A DNA stretch of 64,000 nt from Mantis religiosa (Eukaryota; Arthropoda; Insecta; Mantodea; Mantidae): NCBI GenBank assembly GCA_030765055.1, contig JAUKNK010000056.1, forward strand, positions 392,501 to 456,500. Direction: 5' to 3'. A program made the translations under genes and the position numbers. This document shows, one piece after another, positions 55,777-64,000 of the stretch; the first letter of the stretch is position 1; each line of letters begins with the position of its first letter. The notes under the pieces are model-generated. The model had not been told where the DNA came from and searched no databases. It saw only the letters and a program-made list of their open reading frames with translations.

Positions 55777-56200
55777 ATGCATGTGTATATTTTAAAGAGC
55801 TTTATAGTTTGAAGGTTTGGGCATCTATTAATTACTGTCCCCTTACACTCAAGCTTTTTTTTCTCTTTCTGTTATGCACTTCACATTATTGTTTAAATAA
55901 GCAAGTCTGAACATTATATTAACTTCAATTAAAGATTTGTTTTGTTCCTTATGAAGCTATATGTAGGGCCAATTGGAACTATTTACTGCTATTAGTTTTT
56001 AAAACTCTGATTATCGTATACTATTATTCTCCATTGTAAACATAGAATATTTAATTTGAAAATTCTTAAACCTTTTATACAGAAAACCCGATTTCTCACG
56101 GGTGGCATTTTAAACTGGAATGGTAAATAAATTAATTTCATTTACCCCTCGAAGTTATTTATGAAGTTAGTATATAATGATACAGAGGAATACTAAACAT

Positions 56201-56252
<52 letters not shown>

Positions 56253-57248
56253 AATAGATTAAAAACTTGGGTGGAATGTCCGATTTGCTTAATATTCCCC
56301 GGACGTCTTCCAAATCGCGAAAATGAAAAATAGCACATAAGTACCCTTTAGCATTGGAACAATTACACTAGTCTACAACTTTTAACTTAAAAAAATTTCA
56401 GAAATGAAAGAAGCTGAAGCTTAATGAATTCGAAGCGCTGAATTAGAAACTGTGTTCGATTTTTCTGTGTCACCCTCAGATCGTTTGCAATTCCTGTTAT
56501 GATAAATTGTAAATCAAAATTAATTTGGCAGTCCCAAGAATGTGTATTCTAATATACAAATCGTGTAAGTCTCTCAAATTATGATAATGTGATTATTTAT
56601 TTTAGTGGAAAGTATGATAATTAAAATAACATGGCTACTCACATTTATTTGGCTGAAGGGAATGATCGTTTCAGACTTTTTTCCTTTATGCGCTGTCATA
56701 TCGGGTGTGTAACAGCTCGGCACATTAGCAATTGGGCACACAGATAATTATCTAGGCTTCAGGGGGAGGGAGTTGTTTTTCCTGTTTAATTGTGAAGGAG
56801 ATTTAAGAAACTGTCTGAAAAGTCTTGCCTATGTACATAAATTAAATTGATAACAAATTCTATTTTATACGAATGAACTTAAATAATGAAGAAATAGGAC
56901 GAATTCTTTCTGAATGAGCTCGTAAATTATTGACAAATTCTGTTTTATACGAATGAACTCAAATAATGTAGAACTGTAACGAAATCTTTCATCTGATCAT
57001 AAGCTTTTACGGTCATAATTTTTGGCACTAAAATTCAATCTTATTATATTCTGTTTGCTTAATGTAAAACAAACACGCCGTAGTAGTTTCATTATTGATA
57101 CTCCTGGTTCCCGCCTGTGAGAACTAGGTAAGCTCAGATATGTTCAGTATCGCCTACCGCTGCAATGGAGGTAATTACAGTTAAAGTTGATGTTAGAGGA
57201 AGATCCGGAGTTTCAATCAAACGTAATCACTGCTAATGTAACTTAGCT
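55777..57248. other. AT-rich DNA, no gene seen
   Basis: It contains the (TA)n run at 56204-56249. A loosely repeated pair (ACAAATTCTGTTTTATACGA-like at about 56850-56870 and 56935-56955) suggests an old local duplication. Confidence 0.5.
56204..56249. repeat. (TA)n microsatellite
   Basis: Forty-six bases of alternating A and T. Confidence 0.9.
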
Positions 57249-57893
57249 GCATCATTTTGATGCTGAGAGCGAACAGCACAGCTCAGTGTGGAAATCTCCT
57301 TCATCACCAACCCCCCAAAAAGCAAAAATGGTTGCTTCTGCTGGGAAAGTTATGGTCATCTCATTCTTTGATATTCATGGAATGGTATATCAGCATGTTG
57401 TACCTGCACACCCATCAGTAACTGGACAATACTACAAAGATTTCCTGAAAACATTGCAGGTCCATATATGGCGCAAAATACCACATTTCCCTGAAGCAGG
57501 GTGGATGCTCCACCACGATAATACGCGGCCGCATATTGCCAATTTTGTTGCTGAATATCTTGCAAAAATCAACATGAACTGCATCTCTCACCCTCCCTAT
57601 AGTTCGGATTTAGCCCCATGTGACCTTTTTCTATTCCCTAACTTGAAGAAACACCTTCGTGGGAGGCATTATCCATCATCAGAAGCAGTGGTGAAGGCTG
57701 CGGAGGTGATTTTGAAGGATCTCTCAAAAATTGGTTTCCAGAATTTCTTTGAAGACCGGCAGAAACGCTGGGACAAGTGATTCGCATTCAGGGGAGACTA
57801 TTCTGAGAAGGACCATCAAAATTATGAGGACGAGTATAGGCACGTTGTCAAAAAAATTGTGATCATTCTTTATTGAACAGCCCTCGTAAATGT
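57249..57893 (+). pseudogene. mariner transposase C-terminal half with 3' end
   Basis: It begins inside the catalytic domain with a LHHFDAESEQ-like block and SPSSPTPQKAKMV, then the first catalytic Asp in SFFDIHG, the second in LHHDNTRPHIA and the third in SSDLAPCDLFLFP. There are 34 residues between the second and third Asp, the DD34D signature of mariner. The frame ends at TGA (57778-57780), where the family normally continues. The same frame afterwards reads FRGDYSEKDHQNYEDEYRHV, so that TGA is premature. The end TTTATTGAACAGCCCTCGTA looks like the 3' terminal inverted repeat and its TA target. The DNA-binding half is missing. Confidence 0.88.
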
Positions 57894-58229
57894 AAGTTAA
57901 ATTATGGATCAAGAAAACACAAAACCCATTAACGAGTTCTAACAAAACGAAGGCAGCGTAATAGTTATAACAAAAACATAAATTTTAGGGGTGCGATAAG
58001 AGATCACCTCCACGTGGTATGCCCCGTAAACGGTATGCTTTAAGTAGGCATAGCTGGCTAAGAATCTCTTGAAACAGGTTTTTCAAGAAATTAATAAAAA
58101 TGGCCACGAGCAATTAACGTTCCTGTGCCTCTCTTAATCCCCACTACCATACACCGGTTTTGCTGGTTGATTCGTGTGCCTAAGTGCCACTAATTCGTCA
58201 TATGCTCTCTTATTAGAAACCAGCAACAC

Positions 58230-59720
58230 TCGCCCATCACTGATACGTCCCATCTGACTTTATCCGTGGTTCCATTTGCAAGATGTCTTCGTGAAAACGT
58301 TCACCTTTCTCATCATTATTGTAACGAAATTTTCCGGAAAAGAAATCCAAATGGGCAAATAGGAAATGAATTTTGAGAGACATCCTACATCCCAATTTCT
58401 GATAAGTTTGAAGAAGATTCTGAATTTATAGTTTGCATCTTTTTCGTTACCAAAAAAGCCATGAACAACACCTTTAATGACCTCCATGCTGCTGGTCCGT
58501 TTGCATTTAATTTTGTAACAAAATTTTTGTTACTGATCACTTTTCTGATTTGAGGTCCAACGAATATTCCTTCTTTTAATTTGGCGTCACTCTGACCAGG
58601 GAACAGATGTTTGAAACCCTCACCGTTGTTGTCCATGATCTTCACTAAGTTCTTCATCAGCCCTAATTTAATGTGTAAAGTGGCAGAAACGTCTTCTGTG
58701 GTTACATTTTGTTGCCCCGTATTGAATTTGTCTCTTTCTATCCACTTCTTAACCTTATAGTGCTCTTCCCTATCACTACTGCCCCATAGGCAGAGGAAAT
58801 ACGGAAATTTGGTAAATCTGCTTTGCGATCCCATTAAAAGGCCAAACACTTAAAGCTCCCCGCAAATACACCAGTAGTTATTTTCTTATTTTATGGCTTG
58901 AATAATGTGCCACATAGTTCAATAAGTTTGTTTTACTGCCACAGAATATGCCATAGGTATAGAGGGCAGGTCATTGCCATTATATAGTAACACATCCTTC
59001 AAACTTATTTTAGAACTGTCAATAAATAGGCGCCACTCTTCAACATTTTGTGTAATACCTAATTTTAACATTAATCCACTTAAATCACTGCATACACAGA
59101 CACCACCATCTGTGGTTGTGAAATACTTCAAGAAATTGCCGTTTCTGTTCCTGAAAACTGTCACCCTAGTATCTTTATCTACCAGCTTCCGTTGTTAAAA
59201 GCGAGTTCCGAGAAGTTCAGCTAACTGCTTGAGTAGATGTAACTCACGTAAAAGATCTTTGAGCTCCACCTTTGTAATTAAGAGTGGCGTGTCCTCCTCT
59301 TCTTCTTCTTCTTCTTCTTCTTCTTCTTCTTCTTCTTCTTCTTCTTCTTCTTCTTCTTCTTCTTCTTCTTCTTCTTCTTCTTCTTCTTCTTCTTCTTCTT
59401 CTTCTTCTTCTTCTTCTTCTTCTTCTTCTTCTTCTTCTTCTTCTTCTTCTTCTTCTTCTTCTTCTTCTTCTTCTCTTCTTCTTCTTCTCTTCTTCTTCTT
59501 CTTTCTCTTCTTCTTCTTCTTCTTCTTCTTCTTCTTCTTCTTCTTCTTCTTCTTCTTCTTCTTCTTCTTCCTTCTTCTTCTTCTTCTTCTTCTTCTTCTT
59601 TTGGAATATAAGCAGCATCCTTGGCTGTAGAGGGTGTACTGATTCATCAGATCAAGATCTGTCGGATTCAGATAGTTTTTGCCACAAGACGGTGGCAATC
59701 GAGTCACTTTTGTGTGTGTG
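58230..59720 (-). pseudogene. Arthropod multicopy protein of unknown function, copy 2
   Basis: On the minus strand the block order of copy 1 is repeated: KVELKDLLRELHLLKQLAEL (59270), EEWRLFIDSSKISLKDVLLY (59040), RFTKFPYFLCLW (58810), LHIKLGLMKNLVKIMDNNGE (58675), DAKLKEGIFVGPQIRKVIS, then blocks resembling AAWxSFKxL and the FFxxNxxxxxDEKGERF region in shifted frames, ending MEPRIKSDG near 58260. The N-terminal zinc-like region is not present. The acidic linker has been replaced or expanded by a (GAA)n tract of about 300 bases. Several shifts and stops make it nonfunctional. It diverges considerably from copy 1, so it is a separate lineage rather than a recent duplicate. Confidence 0.65.
59292..59602. 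repeat. (TTC)n / (GAA)n microsatellite, about 310 bp
   Basis: Pure TTC repeats with a few imperfect steps near 59473-59512 and 59570. In the minus-strand gene copy it would encode Glu or Lys/Arg runs. Long GAA/TTC tracts can form triplexes. Confidence 0.95.
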
Positions 59721-59726
59721 TGTGTA

Positions 59727-59955
59727 ATTTACGTCCTCCTACTCTAAGTCATATCGGACGTTGAATGGAATAGCTGAAATGGTGCTCAAATGAGCCCAGG
59801 GTCCGTAGAGCTTAGAGTTATCCGACATTTGTCTTTCAGGATAAGGGAAAACCCCAGAAAACCCTTATCCGGGTAACTCATCCTGACCGAGATTCGAACT
59901 TGGGACCTCTTGAACGTAAGGCAGACATGCAACCACCACGCTACCGCGGTGGGCG
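59727..59955 (-). mobile_element. tRNA-derived SINE, CTCAAGAGGT family, minus copy
   Basis: The minus strand reads GCCCACCGCGGTAGCGTGG, CAAGAGGTCCCAAGTTCGAA (box B) and GAGTTACCCGGATAAGGG, ending GGACGTAAATTAC next to a short (CA)n. It is a well-preserved copy. Confidence 0.87.
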
Positions 59956-60327
59956 GCATCCGAGTCAGAAACAGATCTGGGGAAGATGCACAAAGCGTGG
60001 GAATCTAATCGTGCTGAGTATATAATGCTGATATGAGATCACCCAAAAATTACGAAACCATGCGTGGTAGGAAAAGTCTGAACATATTTCCGTGAACAGC
60101 GCACCAGACTTAGTGTAATTCAATATTCCAATTGCCTGCACATTTTAGGGTGTTTATTAGTGTTATTAGTCGGAATGGTTGATTGAGTTTCCAAAAAAGT
60201 CAGAGAAGTTGACATTTTAAACCGTTGTATTTCTCTTTGGCTCCACAGTTACCCAGTAAGCACAAAAGCTATACAGTTTTCACATAGTACATAAGCCGTT
60301 ATTGCATACCTTAAATTAAAAGAAAGG

Positions 60328-60558
60328 CCGCGCCTTGGCTGAGTGCTTAGACTGCTTGACTCTCACCAAGGCGGCCCGAAATCGATCACAGGCGACAGCA
60401 AAGTGGTACCGTACGGTGTTGGGGCGTATTTTCTCCGGGATCTCCGGTTTCCCCGCCATCTCATTCCACCAGTGCTACATCTTCATCTCATACATAATCA
60501 GTGTCAGTGCACCTGCAGTGCCCCATGTAATAAACCTGGGAGTTAAACACTACACATT
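60328..60558 (+). mobile_element. Short SINE, GGCCGCGCC family
   Basis: It begins GGCCGCGCCTTGGCTGAGTG and has GGCGGCCCGAAATCGATCAC (a decayed box B), TTTTCTCCGGGATCTCCGG and the ending AGTTAAACACTACAC. It lacks the GC-rich middle of the copy at 55047. Confidence 0.85.
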
Positions 60559-60764
60559 TCCACAAATTAAAAATGGGTGAAGCTGGATAATATGAACACT
60601 CCTCACTGCTAGGGCACCAAGTTTTTGAAAATAGGTGGTATGCGACTACCACTGAAAACAGTCTCTTGAATTGTTAATTATAAAGCTTCGTTTGACGGAT
60701 TTATAATGTTAGGAATATGAACACAAAACAATATGTATCCTACTAACGACGTTTTTGTAACTTA

Positions 60765-60976
60765 CGTCTTCCAACGTCAAGTTATATCGGACAATGAATG
60801 AAATGGGTGATCTGAAGCTCAAATGAGCCCAGGGTCGATACCCAACATTCGTCTTTAAGGGTGTGGGAAAACCTCATAAAAAACCTTATCCAGATAACTC
60901 ACCCTGACCGCGATTCGGACTCGAGACCTCTTGAACGTAAGGCAGACATGTTACCATCTACGCTACGGAGACGGGC
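60765..60976 (-). mobile_element. tRNA-derived SINE, CTCAAGAGGT family, minus copy
   Basis: The minus strand reads CCGTAGCGTAGATGGTAAC, GAGGTCTCGAGTCCGAATC (box B with one change) and GAGTTATCTGGATAAGG. A short deletion removes the CTCTAAG block present in the other copies. Confidence 0.83.
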
Positions 60977-62634
60977 AAAGATTTTTTTATTGTAAAGTGC
61001 AGAACTATGAGAGCAAATCTTTCTTACTTGAGGGTTACTGAACTATGTTAGTACTGGTATGTTTTGTATCCTATGTGTATCTATTGATATAAACAAATGC
61101 GACTCTCTATTTTGTGTTAGTTGTTGAATCGTGACCATCTACATTCAGTTTACCCACATGAATGTCTGCCACTTTTTCATACAATTTTTGTGGAGTATCA
61201 ACAAATATTTTCTATTCTATTGCTTCCTAAACTAAGATAACAAAAATCAAAGCCTTCTTCATAAGTATGTTAGTGTATAACACCAATGTTTTCGTAATCA
61301 AGTACAAGGGCTCTGTAGATTATTTTAATCCTTTAGTAATTTAAATAATGAGCTAGGTGTTTCAGAGACCATTCCTGTGAGAAAGTAGTTAGCTTCTCAA
61401 TGATGAAGCACACACACAAACACAAATAGTACACGGAAAAGCGAGACAGCGTATCGACAAAAATTCGCAACACAGAGATGTTTATCTCAGCTTATCGCTC
61501 AAACACGGTGAGTCCAGTGTATGTATAGTCTGTTCAGATATAATCACGTCTTCTGGACAGCAATGTGTCATACATCGGTAGGCGCGAGAAATCATATCAT
61601 ATAGACACACGCAGATTCCAGTCACTCTATTTGTGTTTCGTAGCTTACTGTACGTCAACTTACTAATATTTCACTCGTCTAATCGACCAGAAAAGACCTG
61701 ATAAGGGACGTCAACAGTGCTGGTCACCTGAAGGTCAATACGCCTCAACGGTCTACCAAGTAATACGTCGCTTGTAAAGCCTGGAACCCAGATAATGGCA
61801 TACGCACAACAAATATGACTTTCTTTCCCCTACTGCACATACGCGATGCGGACAGTTAACCTAAACGAGAAGTGAAATACGCTGGATTGGAGAGATTTTC
61901 ATGTTCTCTTTATAATATTAACATACAAATAATAAAATGATCTACAAAATATTAGTCGATAAAGAGGACCTTGGTAATGTAGAATAAGAAAGGTATTTGT
62001 TTTAGAAATTGCGTGGGAATTTTAGGTCTGAAGTCCCCTGCCATAAAACCTCTCGCCGTTACACAAAATTAAAAGATAAGAAGGAAAAAGAAAAGAAGAA
62101 ATCAGAAAGAAATGCAAATAACAGTATAGCCGGTATGACGGGATTTAATTTGACAGGAATTCTTTTATATGTCAATAAACCAGCTCAAATTGGATTCTCG
62201 TTTTAAGCACACTTAGGAATCATCAGTTTTGGCTAGCTTTGAACCCAGAATCTTGGGATCAGTAGACAAGCACCCAACCCACCAAGCCAACCAAACCGGT
62301 GCGCGCAGATGTGTTCGTGAACAGCTTACCTCAAAAGCCAAAGCTTTTTAAAAACCAAACTTAATATTTAAGTTCAGCAACTTCCAAGGCAGAGAAATTA
62401 GGATTTAATAAAGTCCTCCACTTCATACACAAATTATACATGATGTTCATTTTTATTCGTTATTTCCCGCCCTCCGATTGAGCAAGAATGACGTCATAGG
62501 TGACTGGTGAATCTATCTTGAAATCATAGTGCCCTCTACTGAGAAGAAGCGGTAATTTTTGTGGAACGGTAAGCAAATTACAGCGCTCTCAGTGTGGTTG
62601 CCCTGGTAACTAATAAAACCAGCTTCCCCTGGAT
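60977..62634. other. AT-rich DNA; one dispersed repeat; no gene seen
   Basis: Apart from the repeat at 61478-61640, nothing is recognised. The stretch at 62045-62110 is A-rich and gives a Lys/Glu-rich translation without meaning. Confidence 0.5.
61478..61640 (+). repeat. Diverged dispersed repeat, copy 2
   Basis: It matches 25133-25295 in block order (GATGTTTATCTCAGCTTATC, GGTGAGTCCAGTGTATGTA, TTCAGATATAATCAC, CAATGTGTCATACATCGG). Confidence 0.5.
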
Positions 62635-63260
62635 ATGAACACAGACCACCGCGTCTTCATGGTTGAATGCTACTTTCGTACCAGCATTAAAATTGGTGCG
62701 ATATATAAATATAGTTTAAACCGCTTAATAGAGGAGTTTATGCAACGCTATCCAGCATTCAGACAAGTCCCTGGGAAGGTAATGTCAAGAGTGCCAAGTA
62801 ACGTCAAATTGACATACTTTTGTTTGCAACATAAACGTCTTATATTTTATCAGTACACGATTTAAATTTTTTTTCATACTCACGCTTAATTAAAATGTCT
62901 ATTAATGTTAGTATCCTCATGTCTTATAAGACCAATAGGTACATCAAAAATTCCCAAGATACATGATGAGTTACCCGCAAAAAGAGAGACACTGGACGAT
63001 ATAAAGTGGCTGGTTGCTATCTGGAAACAATAAATAATGTTATGCCAGAAAGGCTTAAAGCATACCTTCTCACAATGCAGGCGGTGTTTAAGGGGAACAG
63101 AGAAATTAAATATAAGGAAATGGACACATATGACTATGTAATAGAGATATTTTCTTGTTTAGATTTCGATAAAATATTTGTACATATTGTAATATATTTT
63201 TCATTCCCAGAACGTGTTCTGTTAATTTTCTGGTTTGTAATGAAATTACATTGAAGAAAC
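62635..63260 (+). pseudogene. Transposase-like HTH fragment (DUF4817-type), decayed
   Basis: The frame from 62635 reads MNTDHRVFMVECYFRTSI and, after an insertion-like stretch, NRLIEEFMQRYPAF. This recalls the (Y/H)RVFxVExYFxTxSYxxVxxxFxxxFP start of arthropod DUF4817-type helix-turn-helix proteins that accompany mariner-like DDE elements. The upstream leader GCGCTCTCAGTGTGG and GCCCTGGTAACTAATA is also like the leaders of such elements as I remember them. The following frame at 63006-63254 (LETINNVMPERLKAYLLTMQ) may be its C-terminal remnant. No catalytic motif is visible. Confidence 0.35.
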
Positions 63261-63562
63261 TGTGGGTGATAGAAAAGAAATGAGATCAAATTAAATATTT
63301 CTATTTTAAGTGACACGTTTACAATATGCATATATGTCTAATATAACAGAAAAACAAATGTTCATTGTGAAATAAGTATTCATTGACTTATCGTTTCGTA
63401 TGTTCTTCATGGTATGCTTTTATGGCTGCATAATTAGCTTTACAGTGAATAGAATTGCAATATATAGTTTTTTAAACCAGTTATCGTATCTACGCACCAG
63501 GCGAAATTACGTACCTTTATATTACGCGGGTAGACCAACCTCTCAAATAGTATATTTACCTA
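63261..63562. other. AT-rich DNA, no gene seen
   Basis: No motif was recognised. Confidence 0.5.
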
Positions 63563-63710
63563 CCGGTAGAGGGAGATCTCAAAGCTGCTGTCAACACATC
63601 TAAAACTATCGCAAGCCGCTAGGGGAATCGTATATAAACTCGCTCCATCAGCGATGCTATTGATGACGTCAGATTTTGCGCGGTAAAACTAAAGATAAAA
63701 ATGAACACCG
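63563..63710 (+). repeat. 148-bp repeat module with TATA and CRE motifs, copy 2
   Basis: It starts CCGGTAGAGGGAG and ends AAAAATGAACACCG, with TATATAAA at 63631-63638 and TGACGTCA at 63664-63671. It matches 10469-10615 base for base apart from scattered differences concentrated in the first 60 bases. Confidence 0.75.
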
Positions 63711-64000
63711 TGTAGATGGAATTCTTTTAAAATGTCAATTTCATAAAAATAGACTAAGACTTTTGATTAAAATACCGTATGCCTAAGATATTTTATTAAC
63801 AATTTATGCCACTTGGGATAGAAGTACCAACATTTTCTTAATTTTATGTTAGTATGTATTCACTTCAGTGCGTTTGTTTATTTTTCTCTGCGTATGATGA
63901 TTATCTGACAAATATATCACAATTTTTACTCTTTGTATTCTGCATGGTTTTAACTGCCCCGCGAAATGAAAAGCGCCGTCAGTATAGACTATTCCTATTC

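Noticed and set aside
59195..59707. Long frames encoding poly-Glu, poly-Ser, poly-Leu or poly-Arg
   Set aside because: They are translations of the (TTC)n microsatellite in different frames and strands. Only the short flanks on the minus strand belong to the broken family copy.

Overview
The window reads as intergenic or intronic DNA from an arthropod, most likely an insect with a large AT-rich genome. Nothing bacterial is present. There are no operons or ribosome-binding-site-spaced genes. Nearly every recognisable protein segment belongs to a transposable element, and the rest is AT-rich DNA with microsatellites and tRNA-derived SINEs. The mixture of Ty3/gypsy elements, Jockey- and I-like LINEs, mariner, hAT-like and Mutator-like pieces, and several arthropod-style SINE families supports an arthropod. 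I cannot name the species.

Layout. 0-0.6 kb holds a decayed Mutator-like transposase piece. 2.1-3.8 kb (-) is a broken copy of an arthropod repeated protein family of unknown function. 4.1-9.7 kb (-) is a LINE fragment (endonuclease plus probable 5' UTR) split by a Ty3/gypsy element (5249-9505, +) with LTRs, PBS, PPT and a 4-bp target duplication. 9.7-10.3 kb (-) is a hAT-like transposase piece. 14.3-18.8 kb (-) is a Jockey-like LINE with ORF1, an endonuclease and part of the RT. 19-23.8 kb (-) is an RNase-H-bearing I-like LINE carrying two later insertions: a SINE, and a foldback element with two tRNA-like arms. 27.3-29.4 kb (+) is an I-like LINE with ORF1 but apparently no ORF2. 34.3-36.2 kb (+) is a LINE RT/C-terminal relic. 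Mariner N-terminal and C-terminal pieces lie at 38.9 kb and 57.3 kb. 45.0-46.7 kb (-) and 51.1-54.9 kb (-) are two more gypsy copies related to the first. 58.2-59.7 kb (-) is a second copy of the unknown protein family, interrupted by a (TTC)n tract.

The only host-gene-like reading frame is a 96-codon intronless Elongin-B-like ORF at 49.2-49.5 kb (-), most simply a retrocopy.

The elements do not form a working system; nearly every copy has frameshifts, nonsense codons or deletions. The most informative patterns are: (1) both LTR-bounded gypsy copies have lost RT and RNase H but kept gag, protease and integrase sequence, with junctions at the same short motif; (2) a composite inverted-repeat element with tRNA-like arms and a 14-bp target duplication; (3) a LINE reduced to 5' UTR, ORF1 and 3' UTR between target duplications; (4) a hammerhead-ribozyme-like motif; (5) a 147-bp TATA- and CRE-containing repeat module present twice; (6) an undescribed AT-rich relict repeat found eight times. 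Everything was read by eye; no alignment or database search was run.
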